The notes below the pieces were generated by a model, which saw only the letters and a program-made list of their open reading frames with translations, did no database searches and was not told the DNA's origin. A stretch of 64,000 nt of DNA from JAISDD01 sp031553935 (GTDB lineage: Bacteria; Bacillota; Syntrophomonadia; Syntrophomonadales; Syntrophomonadaceae). The position numbers and the translations under genes are program-made. Positions 27,214 to 36,715 of this stretch are shown here, piece after piece. How positions within the stretch are numbered: the first letter of the stretch is position 1; each line of letters begins with the position of its first letter. Location of the stretch: assembly GCA_031553935.1 (NCBI GenBank), contig JAVBKS010000009.1, positions 9,492 to 73,491 of the forward strand. The letters are read 5' to 3'.

Positions 27214-27687
27214 TTGCGGGTGGTGAGAGCAATCGAGAGAGAACAGTTAATACAAAACATGTTCACCAAACTATTTCCAACCATGAAAACCCTATTTAAA
27301 GCATTTGGGAATGTTTTTTCATCCAGTAATATTTCTAGGCTTAATTTTTCTTTGTTAAATCACATCAATAACTGCAGCAATACAATGAGTTATTATAGTG
27401 AAATAATGCAGCTGCCGCGTTCAAATTTAACTCTGATAGCGGATAAATTGATTAAAAAAGGTCTGGTTGAGCGTCATGATGATTCAAGTGATCGGCGAGT
27501 AGTAATTCTTAAAATTACCCCCCAAGGCGAAAGCTATCTACAAGAGATAAAGTTATTAATACGAAACGAATTTGCGAAAAAGATGAGCACCGTATCAGAT
27601 GAAGATATAAGTCGCTTTAATCAATTGATTGAAGAAATGGAGATAATAATAAGAAAAATATATGACGCTGATCAAGGAGAAGTATAA
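27214..27687 (+). CDS. MarR-family transcriptional regulator
   Basis: 157 aa winged-helix protein. Recognition helix MQLPRSNLTLIADKLIKKGLVERHDD and wing SSDRRVVILKITPQG are typical. It probably represses the exporter genes that follow; its stop overlaps the HlyD start by one base. The start is uncertain: TTG 27214 has no clear ribosome site, and the GTG codons at 27220 and 27223 are alternatives. Confidence 0.88.
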   Translation: MRVVRAIEREQLIQNMFTKLFPTMKTLFKAFGNVFSSSNISRLNFSLLNHINNCSNTMSYYSEIMQLPRSNLTLIADKLIKKGLVERHDDSSDRRVVILKITPQGESYLQEIKLLIRNEFAKKMSTVSDEDISRFNQLIEEMEIIIRKIYDADQGEV

Positions 27688-28379
27688 TGCGAAGGAAAAT
27701 TCTCGTTTCCGTATTGTTAATATTTATCCTCCTCGGGGGAGGTTTTGGCTACTATTACTATTATACGAGCACAAATTTCATAAAAACTGAAAATGCTGCC
27801 ATTGCAGCAGATATGGTCACCCTAACCCCAATAATTTCCGGTAATCTGCTAATCTGGGATGTTAAGGAAGGCGATCAGGTCAGCAAAGGCCAGTTGCTCG
27901 GGCGGCAAGACACCGGTGCATTGCTTTCTAGCAGTGATATCAACTTAAAGACATTAAACAATTCAGCCGACGCCTTAATGAACAAAGCTGATATCAAGGC
28001 TCCTATAAACGGTCAGATTGTTAAATCATATGTAATCCCTGGTCAGCCGTTGGCTCCCGGCATGGAAATAGCGGTAATAGCTGATATTAATAAATCTTAT
28101 GTTTTGGCTAATATTGAGGAAACCTACATTTTCAAAGTTAAAAATGGGCAAAAAGTTGATTTGTTGGTTGATGCTTACCCTAATAAGCATTTCACTGGCG
28201 AAGTAAAAAGTATAGGCCAGGCCTCTCAAAGCGCCTTCAATACTATGCCTTCTTTAAATACCAGCGGAACTTTCAGTAAAACCACGCAATTGATACCGGT
28301 AAAAATTCAACTAAATAACGATGAGAATCTCCCTATGCTCTTAGGGATGAATGTCACCGTTAAGATTCACATTAAGTAG
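27687..28379 (+). CDS. HlyD/EmrA-type membrane fusion protein
   Basis: 230 aa. One N-terminal membrane helix (ILVSVLLIFILLGGGFGYYYYY), a split lipoyl-like domain (GNLLIWDVKEGDQVSKGQLLG ... IKAPINGQIVKSYVIPGQPL) with only a short helical hairpin between, then the beta-barrel domain. Adaptors of this short form in Bacillota partner MFS or ABC pumps. It is coupled to MarR (TAATG) and precedes the ABC pair. Confidence 0.85.
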   Translation: MRRKILVSVLLIFILLGGGFGYYYYYTSTNFIKTENAAIAADMVTLTPIISGNLLIWDVKEGDQVSKGQLLGRQDTGALLSSSDINLKTLNNSADALMNKADIKAPINGQIVKSYVIPGQPLAPGMEIAVIADINKSYVLANIEETYIFKVKNGQKVDLLVDAYPNKHFTGEVKSIGQASQSAFNTMPSLNTSGTFSKTTQLIPVKIQLNNDENLPMLLGMNVTVKIHIK

Positions 28380-28391
28380 GAGGATGATGTT

Positions 28392-28475
28392 GTGAATTTT
28401 TCCATGAGGGTACTTGTAATTTCAATGCTTCTATTAGGCATGCTGGGTTGAAGCCGAGCAAGCTTAAACATCTAG
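28392..28475 (+). pseudogene. probable remnant of a lipoprotein gene
   Basis: A strong AGGAGG precedes GTG 28392. The frame encodes a lipoprotein signal, MRVLVISMLLLGMLG, but the codon where the lipid-bearing Cys should stand is TGA (28449-28451), and a second stop comes seven codons later. It looks like the stub of a lost lipoprotein between the HlyD and ABC genes, or a short regulatory frame. Confidence 0.5.
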
Positions 28476-28502
28476 TTTATTTAGATCATTACAGGTGATT
28501 TT

Positions 28503-30230
28503 ATGCTGACTTTGTTAAAATATATTAAGCCATTTCGAATGCTCATTATTCTTGGAATTGTAGCTATGTTTGGTCAAGCCATGGCTGAATTATATTTGCC
28601 CACTATTATGTCAGATATTGTCAACAATGGTATGATGAGAGGCAATTCCTCTTATGTACTAACTAAAGGTACTTTCATGCTGCTTGTAGCTTTATCCAGC
28701 GGACTACTTGCCGTAGCGGGGAGTTTTTTGTCAGCTAAGATTGCACTTGGGCTGGGCAGTTATGTGCGCGATCTGCTGTTTACAAAAATTGAGAGCTTTT
28801 CCCTTGACGAGTTTGACAGAATCGGAACGGCTTCATTAATTACCAGAACTACGAATGATATTACTCAGATCCAAATGGTAGTTGTAATGATGTTTCGTTT
28901 TATTATCTATGCCCCCATAATGTGTGTTGGGGGTATAATAATGGCCTTATCCAAAGATAAACAATTAACGATACTGCTTGTGATAATATTGCCTCTGATG
29001 TTCTTAACTATAAGTAGTATTGCTACATTTTTAATGCCTTTATTTAGGCAAATGCAGACAAAAGTTGATAAACTCAACCTGGTAATGCGAGAAAACCTCA
29101 CTGGAATAAGAGTAATTAGGGCTTTCAATCGCATTAATTACGAAAGCGAACGTTTCGAAAAATCTAACCGGGAATTAGCCGATATATCAATTAGAGCTAA
29201 TAAGATCCTTGCCCTTCTGCAGCCGGTGATGGTCATGTTCTTAAACATAACCTCGATATTAATTATTTGGTATGGTGGCATTCGCATCGGCCAAAACAAT
29301 CTTGACATCGGCGATATGATGGCATTCATGCAGTATTCCATGCAAATAATGTTTTCGATTATCATGGTCTCAATAATGTTCATTATGATACCCAGGGCTC
29401 AAGCATCCGCGATTCGAGTTAATGAAGTTCTGGAAATGGAGCCAGAAATAAATGACCCTGCTAATCCGGCAAAGACTACTTCATTGCGCGGCTATATCGA
29501 ATTTAAGGATGTTACCTTTAGTTACCCCGGGGCCGAACAACCGGCTCTAAAAAATATCAGCTTTACAGCAAACCCCAATGAAACTGTGGCTATTATCGGC
29601 GGAACCGGTTCCGGAAAAACTACTCTTCTCAATCTGATTATGCGCTATTATGATGTTAATCAAGGCTGCATATTAGCAGACGGTATCGATGTCAGACATT
29701 TCAAGCAAGCTGATCTGCGAGCAAAAATCGGCTTTGTTCCCCAGCAGGCTATCCTATTTTCAGGCACAGTTTCCGAGAATATACGCTACGGAAAAAACAA
29801 TGCCAGCGATGAAGAGGTAACCCAAGCAGCTGCCATTGCCCAAGCTATTGGCTTTATATCCCATATGCCGGAAGGATTTAATAGTTTTATTTCCCAAGGC
29901 GGCACCAATATTTCCGGTGGCCAGAAACAGCGCCTATCAATTGCTAGAGCTCTGGTACGCAAGCCCGAGATATACTTGTTTGATGACAGTTTTTCGGCCT
30001 TAGATTATAAAACTGATGCTCTGCTAAGAAAAGCTCTGCAAACAGAAATCAGGGATGCAACTATGATAATTGTTGCCCAACGGGTGAGTACTATCATGGA
30101 TGCTGACAGAATTATCGTATTAGATAAAGGCGAAATAATTGCTATTGACAGTCATCGCAACTTATTAAGAGAATGCGAAATATATCGGGAAATTGTTTCT
30201 TCTCAATTGAACGAGGAGGAAATCGCATGA
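28503..30230 (+). CDS. ABC exporter half-transporter A (degenerate site)
   Basis: 575 aa: six-helix membrane domain (1-~310), then an ATPase domain with Walker A GGTGSGKTT, signature ISGGQKQRLSIARAL and Walker B IYLFDDSFSALD. The catalytic glutamate after Walker B is Asp, marking the degenerate site of heterodimeric exporters such as BmrCD or YheHI. It exports drugs or lipid-like compounds as a pair with the next gene, whose start overlaps its stop (ATGA). AGGTGAT precedes ATG 28503. Confidence 0.92.
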   Translation: MLTLLKYIKPFRMLIILGIVAMFGQAMAELYLPTIMSDIVNNGMMRGNSSYVLTKGTFMLLVALSSGLLAVAGSFLSAKIALGLGSYVRDLLFTKIESFSLDEFDRIGTASLITRTTNDITQIQMVVVMMFRFIIYAPIMCVGGIIMALSKDKQLTILLVIILPLMFLTISSIATFLMPLFRQMQTKVDKLNLVMRENLTGIRVIRAFNRINYESERFEKSNRELADISIRANKILALLQPVMVMFLNITSILIIWYGGIRIGQNNLDIGDMMAFMQYSMQIMFSIIMVSIMFIMIPRAQASAIRVNEVLEMEPEINDPANPAKTTSLRGYIEFKDVTFSYPGAEQPALKNISFTANPNETVAIIGGTGSGKTTLLNLIMRYYDVNQGCILADGIDVRHFKQADLRAKIGFVPQQAILFSGTVSENIRYGKNNASDEEVTQAAAIAQAIGFISHMPEGFNSFISQGGTNISGGQKQRLSIARALVRKPEIYLFDDSFSALDYKTDALLRKALQTEIRDATMIIVAQRVSTIMDADRIIVLDKGEIIAIDSHRNLLRECEIYREIVSSQLNEEEIA

Positions 30231-32170
30231 GCGCTTCAAATAACAGTAGTTCAAATAAGCCTAACCAGGCGGTTCAGAATCGAGGCCCAGGCCGAAGAAT
30301 GCAAGGCTTGGTTGCGCCTACTGAAAAACCGCGTGATTTCAAAAGAACCATAATTCGGTTAGCCACATACTTATTGCCCTATAAAACCAGGTTCATAGTA
30401 GTAATGTTCTTGGCTATCGCCAGTACTGGATTCTCTATTATTGGACCAAAAGTATTGGGGCTGGCGACAACAAAGCTAGGCGAAGGTATCCTGGCCAAAT
30501 ATCAATATTTTTTGCAGCTGCAATATGCCATCAGCAATAATTTGCCCTTAGCAACAATAAACCGGCTTAAACATACCCCTATCCCAGGTTTTGATTTCGC
30601 TTATATCGGCAAAATTCTGCTTATAATGGGTAGCCTTTATGTTATCAGTGCTCTATGCAGCTATACTATGTCATACCTAATGGCTGGAGTAGCTCAAAAT
30701 ACTGTATATGATCTGCGAAACCAAATGAAAGCAAAATTCGATAGGCTTCCGCTGAAATACTTTGATAGCCGTCCTCACGGTGAGCTTCTGAGCAGGGTTA
30801 CTAATGATCTTGATAATATTGCAACCACACTGCAACAAAGCTTAACCCAGTTAATCACCTCGGTAATCAGTATTATCGGCGTGCTTTGCATGATGTTTTC
30901 CATCAGCTTTTTGCTCAGTCTCATTGCTTTAGTTACTCTGCCAGTCTGTATGTTAGTTACAATGAAGATTGCCAAGTACTCCCAGAGATACTTTGCTCGT
31001 CAGCAAAAACATTTGGGAGAGCTTAACGGACATGTTGAAGAAATGATTACCGGCCACAAAATTATTAAGGCCTTTGGCAAAGAAGATGATTCCATCCGTA
31101 TCTTCCGTGAATCTAATAACAAGCTCTACGATGCCGGCTGGAAAGCCCAATTTGTTTCGGGTATTATTTTCCCAGCAATTGCTTTCATAAATAACATCGG
31201 CTATGTGCTGGTATGTATATTCGGTGGACTTATGGTTGCCCAGAGAACTTTGGATATTGGTGATATTCAAGCCTTCATCCAATATATGCGCAATTTCTCA
31301 ATGCCAATAACTCAAACCGCCAATATAGCAAATGTAATTCAATCAGCTATTGCCTCCGCTGAGAGGGTTTTCGAAGTCTTAGATGAAGATGAGGAGGTAG
31401 CTGAAAATCATAATCCTCTTATGCTTCAGGATCCTAAAGGCAATGTTGAGTTTAACCATTTGTATTTCTCCTATAACCCGGAAAGTCCTCTTATCGAGAA
31501 TCTCAATATTGATGTCAAGTCCGGCCAAATGGTAGCAATCGTAGGGCCTACCGGCGCCGGTAAAACTACCTTAGTAAACCTATTAATGCGCTTTTACGAA
31601 CTAGATGGAGGTTACATTTCAATCGATGGAGTCAAGACAACAGATATATCCCGCAGCAACCTCCGCCAGCTCTTCGGCATGGTTCTGCAAGATACCTGGT
31701 TATTTAATGGAACTATTAAAGATAACATTGCGTATGGCAGGGTTGGCGCCAGTGATGAAGATATCTATCAAGCTGCTAAGGCCGCCCATGCAGATCATTT
31801 TATCCGAACACTTCCCCATGGTTATAACACTGTACTAAATGAAGAAGCTTCCAATATCTCGCAAGGACAAAAACAGCTCTTAACCATTGCCCGCGCGATC
31901 TTAGCAGATCCGCCCATACTCATTCTTGATGAGGCAACCAGCAATGTTGACACTCGTACGGAGGTCCTCATCCAAAAAGCAATGGCTAATTTAATGAAAG
32001 ACCGCACCACGTTCATCATTGCTCATCGTCTATCGACTATAAAGAATGCTGATTCTATCCTAGTAATGAATCAAGGCAAAATTATCGAACAGGGCAATCA
32101 TCAAGAACTGTTGGCTGCTCAAGGGTTTTATGCCGATTTATACAATAGTCAGTTCGAACAACCGGCTTAA
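30227..32170 (+). CDS. ABC exporter half-transporter B (catalytic site)
   Basis: 647 aa. A soluble Asn/Ser/Arg-rich N-terminus (1-40) precedes the six-helix domain, which has a long extracellular loop (about 85-135). The ATPase domain has Walker A GPTGAGKTT, signature ISQGQKQLLTIARAIL and Walker B LILDEATSNVD with the catalytic Glu. SQGQ in place of SGGQ is normal for one half of such heterodimers. ATG 30227 with GAGGAGG upstream; an earlier frame to 30173 would overlap the partner gene. Confidence 0.93.
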   Translation: MSASNNSSSNKPNQAVQNRGPGRRMQGLVAPTEKPRDFKRTIIRLATYLLPYKTRFIVVMFLAIASTGFSIIGPKVLGLATTKLGEGILAKYQYFLQLQYAISNNLPLATINRLKHTPIPGFDFAYIGKILLIMGSLYVISALCSYTMSYLMAGVAQNTVYDLRNQMKAKFDRLPLKYFDSRPHGELLSRVTNDLDNIATTLQQSLTQLITSVISIIGVLCMMFSISFLLSLIALVTLPVCMLVTMKIAKYSQRYFARQQKHLGELNGHVEEMITGHKIIKAFGKEDDSIRIFRESNNKLYDAGWKAQFVSGIIFPAIAFINNIGYVLVCIFGGLMVAQRTLDIGDIQAFIQYMRNFSMPITQTANIANVIQSAIASAERVFEVLDEDEEVAENHNPLMLQDPKGNVEFNHLYFSYNPESPLIENLNIDVKSGQMVAIVGPTGAGKTTLVNLLMRFYELDGGYISIDGVKTTDISRSNLRQLFGMVLQDTWLFNGTIKDNIAYGRVGASDEDIYQAAKAAHADHFIRTLPHGYNTVLNEEASNISQGQKQLLTIARAILADPPILILDEATSNVDTRTEVLIQKAMANLMKDRTTFIIAHRLSTIKNADSILVMNQGKIIEQGNHQELLAAQGFYADLYNSQFEQPA

Positions 32171-32277
32171 AGAATACAAGATTCTTTATCCGCATTAGCA
32201 TTACTAACTACTTCATTTTATGTATAATCTAAGTAGCGCTTAGTTGACGGCGCTAATCATTGACCGGGAGATAACGA

Positions 32278-33600
32278 ATGCGCAAACACCTAAAGTGGCT
32301 AAATGAGCAAATCGACCTCTGGGAACAAAAATCACTGATCGACAATTCTACCGCGCAAGCAATCAGACATTTATATGAATATGAACATTCCTCCTCAAAC
32401 AAAGTGTTTCTAATGATTTTTGCAATTATTGGTGCCCTGCTAATTGGTGGCGGAATTATTCTTCTGCTGGCAAAAAATTGGGATATGCTTTCTAAAACTA
32501 CAAGGACCTTAATCGCTTTTACGCCTATGATCATTGCCCAGATCTTAGCTTTATTCTTAATATTAAAACGAAGCCCTTCCCTTACCGCCAGCGAGAGTTT
32601 AGCTACTTTCTGGTCCTTAGCTCTGGGTGCTTGTTTGGCAATGATTTCGCAAATCTATCATCTCAGTGGACCATTAGATAATTTCGTCTTAAGCTGGATG
32701 CTATTACTTCTTCCTATTTGCTACTTATTAAACGCCGCTATGCCCACAATTTTTTACTATATTGGCATAACCATTTGGCTGGGCGATTCCGCCCACAGCT
32801 TTGATGTTATTTACTTCTGGTTGCTATTTGCATTAGGGCTGCCGCAGGTATTTAGAATTCTTAAGCATAAACAAAATGAGATCATAGCCAAGTGGATCTC
32901 ATTGGCAGTGCTTACCCTATTTATCATCGACTTTGGTCTTAGCATAGGCAATCTATTCGCCATCGACGGTTTTTGGAAACTTAGTTTCTCTTTACTCTTT
33001 GCCGCTTTCTATTTTGCCGGCTATTACTACCGAAAATCTGCTTTGGCAGTAATCCCCAGTCCTCTAGAAATAGCAGCATTTGCCGGTACTTATACGATAT
33101 TTTATTTGTCTTCTTTTAACTATGCCTGGTCAAATTCTGCTCTCACATTCGCTAGCATTCCCATCAACTTTAATGATGGATTTCCCGTGGAGTGGATAAA
33201 CCTATTTCTGCTGATAATGCTCCTAATAGTTATTGGAATCGCGTTTTTCAAAAAATCCCCTAAGGTAAGTGCGCTTGACTGCTGGTTTTTCTTTGCTCCC
33301 CTACTGCAAATGCTGCTGTTATTTTTGGATAAACTACCTGTTGACAGCGTGTTGTTAGTACTAGCTGCCAATTTGTATATTCTGCTATTCAGTGTCATGA
33401 TACTCTGGCAAGGAGCAAAAAACAGCCAATTATCGACCATGAATTTAGGTTCAATTTCACTATTCATTTTGATACTTACCCGCTTTTTAGATTCGGATCT
33501 AAGCTTCACTGCCCGCGGTATTGCTTTCATTATCATAGGAACACTTTTCTTAATATCTAATCTGCTAATTAGAAAAAGGATCAAAGGAGAGGAAAATTGA
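32278..33600 (+). CDS. DUF2157 membrane protein
   Basis: 440 aa. A soluble N-terminal helix region (1-45: WLNEQIDLWEQKSLID) leads to about 12 membrane helices starting FLMIFAIIGALLIGGGIILLLAKNWDML, the DUF2157 signature. Function is unknown. It is paired, with overlapping stop/start, to the GDYXXLXY protein, a common arrangement for this family. GGGAG precedes ATG 32278. Confidence 0.85.
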   Translation: MRKHLKWLNEQIDLWEQKSLIDNSTAQAIRHLYEYEHSSSNKVFLMIFAIIGALLIGGGIILLLAKNWDMLSKTTRTLIAFTPMIIAQILALFLILKRSPSLTASESLATFWSLALGACLAMISQIYHLSGPLDNFVLSWMLLLLPICYLLNAAMPTIFYYIGITIWLGDSAHSFDVIYFWLLFALGLPQVFRILKHKQNEIIAKWISLAVLTLFIIDFGLSIGNLFAIDGFWKLSFSLLFAAFYFAGYYYRKSALAVIPSPLEIAAFAGTYTIFYLSSFNYAWSNSALTFASIPINFNDGFPVEWINLFLLIMLLIVIGIAFFKKSPKVSALDCWFFFAPLLQMLLLFLDKLPVDSVLLVLAANLYILLFSVMILWQGAKNSQLSTMNLGSISLFILILTRFLDSDLSFTARGIAFIIIGTLFLISNLLIRKRIKGEEN

Positions 33601-34148
33601 GAAAGCATTTATTAACCTTTTCATTAATATTAGTAATCATATTGCAGATCTGCTTCCCCCTGTACAATGTTTGGAGTCAAGAACAGATCTTAAAACATGG
33701 ACAGTTAATTAAGTTCAAAATTGAACCGGTTGATCCTTATGATGCTTTCCGCGGAAGGTATGTAACGATTAATGTCGAGTCTCCATCTCTTAAAGTCCCT
33801 TTAAATGAAGATTTTTCTGCGAACCAGCCCATTTTCGTATTACTAGAAAATGATAGCAGCGGAATAACTGATATGATTGGTGTCACTCAAAACGCTGATA
33901 CCGAGGCCTTAAAAATGAGAATTGATGAGTGGAGTATTGACTCCGATGGCGAGATATATTTTCGCTTTCCGCTAAATCGCTATTATCTCGATGAAAACAA
34001 AGCCCCAATTGCTGATAAAATCAGCCGGAATTTTAATAAGAAAAATGCCTTAATCAGTGCTCGCGTTTCTCAAAGCGGCGCAATTATTATTGAACAGCTA
34101 TATGTTGAAAATAAACCCATAGAAGACTATATAAACGAACTTAAATAA
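33597..34148 (+). CDS. GDYXXLXY-domain protein
   Basis: 183 aa, TTG start overlapping the DUF2157 stop, with GGAG upstream. An N-terminal membrane helix/signal is followed by an extracellular domain whose hallmark, normally DPRDxxRGdYvxL, reads DPYDAFRGRYVTINVE; FRFPLNRYYLDE is a second conserved patch. Function unknown; it likely forms a membrane complex with its partner. Confidence 0.83.
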   Translation: MRKHLLTFSLILVIILQICFPLYNVWSQEQILKHGQLIKFKIEPVDPYDAFRGRYVTINVESPSLKVPLNEDFSANQPIFVLLENDSSGITDMIGVTQNADTEALKMRIDEWSIDSDGEIYFRFPLNRYYLDENKAPIADKISRNFNKKNALISARVSQSGAIIIEQLYVENKPIEDYINELK

Positions 34149-34236
34149 GCTAAATATAATATCCTCTAAAGAAGAGTTATGTAATACTATACATATTTGT
34201 ATTATTGTGGTATATTCTCTTTTGAGGGGGTGTCTT

Positions 34237-34434
34237 ATGAGCAAGACCGATAAAGAGCTGGCAGTTGAACTAACAATTTACGCGATAACTGTTAATACCC
34301 GCTTGGCATATATATGCAATGCTGCCGGGGTTCAGCAAGTTACTCAAACCCTCAGTGTTGAGCAGATTGATAACATGTTAAGAAAATTTTACTCTACAAT
34401 CGCTTCCTTTAAGGGCGGCGACATCGACTACTAG
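34237..34434 (+). CDS. small alpha-helical protein
   Basis: 65 aa starting MSKTDKELAVEL with GAGGGGG upstream. It is predicted helical throughout, ends in an acidic GGDIDY tail, and has no recognised family. It is monocistronic, converging on the radical SAM gene 5 bases away. Confidence 0.7.
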   Translation: MSKTDKELAVELTIYAITVNTRLAYICNAAGVQQVTQTLSVEQIDNMLRKFYSTIASFKGGDIDY

Positions 34435-34439
34435 GAAAT

Positions 34440-35777
34440 CTATTTCACAAGGTATGACATCCATGACCCCCATTTTCCGATTAGGTTAATGGGAATTATT
34501 CTAGTAAGAAATGCGCTTACATTCCCGAATTTGCGATATAATAGGTTGAATAACAGATAAGCTTTCCATTGTTTTCTATTGTCCGGCATTCGTTTAATTA
34601 TGTTCTTAAAAGAGTAAAAATCTTTGTATATCCCCAGGTATCCTGCAATTAATTCATCAGCTGTGAGCTTTGCTGGAGAAAAGACAACCCGAGCTGTATT
34701 ATAATGGCTAAGATCATTATCAATAATCTGTCCATCAGCCTTCATTCTATTGTAGAGGGCCGTACCAGGATAAGGGGTTAAGATATGTGCAGTCAGGGTC
34801 TCCACTTTATTATCAACTAACCACTTTAGGGTTCGGGGGAAAACATCAGACTCATCATCTTCAAGCCCGAAGACCATGCTGGCATTTACCATTATCCCTC
34901 TTTGATGAATTTCATTTATTAGCTTTTCATATTTTGCAAGGGCATGGTATTTATGAACACTTCGTAGAGATGAGCTATTGATAGATTCAAAGCCAATAAA
35001 AAGACTTTGACATCCGGTCACCGCCATTAAATCTAAAAGCTCAAGCTGATCAGCGATACTTGCGGTTACAGCTGCATTCCACTTAATGTTTAAATCTTTA
35101 ATGCTTAAGAGAAACTCCCGCGTCCATGTCGGGTTGCCCGTGAAATTATCGTCTATAAACATAATATGTCTGGTATTAAGAGCAGCTATTTCATCTAATA
35201 TATCGTTAATATTCCTATTAACGTAATTGCGGTTAGCGCAGCTATTGTAGCAAAAATCACAGCGATGGGGGCAGCCGCGGCTAGTACTGATAACATTCTT
35301 GTATAAGTATTTGTTCCCTTCATTATCCGTATAATCAGGACCGCAGATTTCCCTGCCGGAAAAACCCGCCATATCTTCATAGACTCTCATCAGTTTACCT
35401 TGCTCACTATCAGCTACGATTTGCTTCCAAACCCGCTCCGCATAACCAACGCATATGGCATCAAAATAATCCCGGCAGTCATCAGGTACAGCGGTTACAT
35501 GTATGCCTCCTGCCACTACCGGAACACCTTTTTCACGAAATGCAGCAGCAATTTCCCGTGCTCGGTTCATTACATCAACGGTTACCGTGATCCCAACCAA
35601 ATCCACCTCTTGACCAAAATCAATTTTTTCAACATTCTCATTAATAATGCAGACGCTGTGCTCGGGCGGAGTAAGCTTTTTTAGCGTTAGTAATGCTAAA
35701 GATGGAGCCATTTTGGTCTTTAAATCCGTATCCATGGGACGCTTATTCATTTTCGGTTGTATTAAATAAATATTCAT
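34440..35777 (-). CDS. B12-binding-domain radical SAM protein
   Basis: 445 aa. The N-terminal cobalamin-binding-like Rossmann domain (about 1-130: VGITVTVDVMNRA, VPVVAGGIHVT) is followed by a radical SAM barrel with cluster motif CPHRCDFC (Cys169, 173, 176), then FIDDNFTGN and a C-terminal helical domain. The layout is that of BchE/HpnJ-type enzymes; the substrate is unknown. ATG 35777 gives the family's normal beginning (MNIYLIQP); a longer frame would run into the upstream regulator gene. Confidence 0.88.
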   Translation of the reverse strand: MNIYLIQPKMNKRPMDTDLKTKMAPSLALLTLKKLTPPEHSVCIINENVEKIDFGQEVDLVGITVTVDVMNRAREIAAAFREKGVPVVAGGIHVTAVPDDCRDYFDAICVGYAERVWKQIVADSEQGKLMRVYEDMAGFSGREICGPDYTDNEGNKYLYKNVISTSRGCPHRCDFCYNSCANRNYVNRNINDILDEIAALNTRHIMFIDDNFTGNPTWTREFLLSIKDLNIKWNAAVTASIADQLELLDLMAVTGCQSLFIGFESINSSSLRSVHKYHALAKYEKLINEIHQRGIMVNASMVFGLEDDESDVFPRTLKWLVDNKVETLTAHILTPYPGTALYNRMKADGQIIDNDLSHYNTARVVFSPAKLTADELIAGYLGIYKDFYSFKNIIKRMPDNRKQWKAYLLFNLLYRKFGNVSAFLTRIIPINLIGKWGSWMSYLVK

Positions 35778-35808
35778 AGCTCTCTTATGATAACCCTCAT
35801 GCAAAGAA

Positions 35809-36045
35809 TTAAACCCCATCTGGGCGGTCTTTAACAACGACTTCCTTTTTGTATTCCAATATGTCACCCGGCTGGCAATCTAAGGCCATACATATAGCTT
35901 CTAGAGTTGAGAGCCGTATCGCTTTTGCTTTGCCGTTTTTTAGTATAGAGATATTTGCTATCGTTATTCCCACCTGCTCGGCAAGTTCGGTAACACTCAT
36001 TTTTCTTTTGGCCAGCATTACATCAATATTAATTACAATCGCCAT
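35809..36045 (-). CDS. XRE-family transcriptional regulator
   Basis: 78 aa, a single Cro/CI helix-turn-helix (KMSVTELAEQVGITIANISILKNGK) with the C-terminal CMALDCQPGDILEY of the YozG-like class. It lies 11 bases behind the DUF2975 gene; the two are a recurrent pair in Bacillota. GAGGAG precedes ATG 36045. Confidence 0.9.
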   Translation of the reverse strand: MAIVINIDVMLAKRKMSVTELAEQVGITIANISILKNGKAKAIRLSTLEAICMALDCQPGDILEYKKEVVVKDRPDGV

Positions 36046-36056
36046 AGTTTTCTCCT

Positions 36057-36539
36057 CTAGACCGTCAGATCGTTTTCAGATTTTATTTCTATAGCTGCTT
36101 GCAGCAATCTCTGCAGAACTGCTGCAAAAGTAGCGATAACAAGCGGCGCCAGAACAATCAGCAATCCTAAAACTACTACTCCCGGCGCATCATCAGCTTC
36201 GCCGATCATGGCAAAAACCGGTAGACCAATAACATAGATGCCACTGATTGCAATAGCACAATTTCTAATACTGCGCAGAGCTCTTACCGATACTTCGGAG
36301 AATACTAAGTTTTGGTCAATATAACCAAGTAGTTTTAAGCTCTGATAGAGAGCATAAAAAAAGGGAATGGCTGTTGCATACAAACCTAATAAAATTGGGT
36401 ATTGCATGCTTGCTAACTGCGGAGCCAATTTGGCAACTTCACTAACAAATCCCGGCAGACCAAAAACACATATTGCCAGAACGGCAATTCCAATAAAAAA
36501 AATAGCCCCTCGCAAAAAAATAGTTGGTACTCTTTTCAT
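36057..36539 (-). CDS. DUF2975 membrane protein
   Basis: 160 aa with four hydrophobic helices (FLRGAIFFIGIAVLAICVFG; PILLGLYATAIPFFYAL; ISGIYVIGLPVFAM; GVVVLGLLIVLAPLVIATFAAV) and the DUF2975 tail LQRLLQAAIEIKSENDLTV. Probably controlled by, or working with, the adjacent XRE regulator. GAGGTG lies upstream of ATG 36539; a GTG at 36548 overlaps it. Confidence 0.87.
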   Translation of the reverse strand: MKRVPTIFLRGAIFFIGIAVLAICVFGLPGFVSEVAKLAPQLASMQYPILLGLYATAIPFFYALYQSLKLLGYIDQNLVFSEVSVRALRSIRNCAIAISGIYVIGLPVFAMIGEADDAPGVVVLGLLIVLAPLVIATFAAVLQRLLQAAIEIKSENDLTV

Positions 36540-36670
36540 AAAACGCACCTCTTTGACTTTTTTTCAATTATAACATATTATTTATCGTTTATCAATAAAT
36601 GTTTATCGTTTATCTGGGCGGGCAGCATGGATCCATAAATCTAAAGGTTGATTCCCTATCTGGTGGAAAA

Positions 36671-36699
36671 TAAAAAAAAGGAGCTAAAATAGCCCCTTA
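36671..36699 (-). terminator. intrinsic terminator of the secreted-protein gene
   Basis: Minus strand: AGGGGCTA pairs with TAGCTCCT across a TTT loop, followed by T8. It lies just past the stop of the gene at 36716. Confidence 0.9.
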
Positions 36700-36715
36700 T
36701 CGCTTAGTCTTATTT

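Noticed and set aside
28449..28451. TGA at a lipobox Cys as a second selenocysteine codon
   Set aside because: A stop follows seven codons later and no SECIS-like hairpin is seen; Sec cannot replace the lipid-modified Cys in known lipoproteins.
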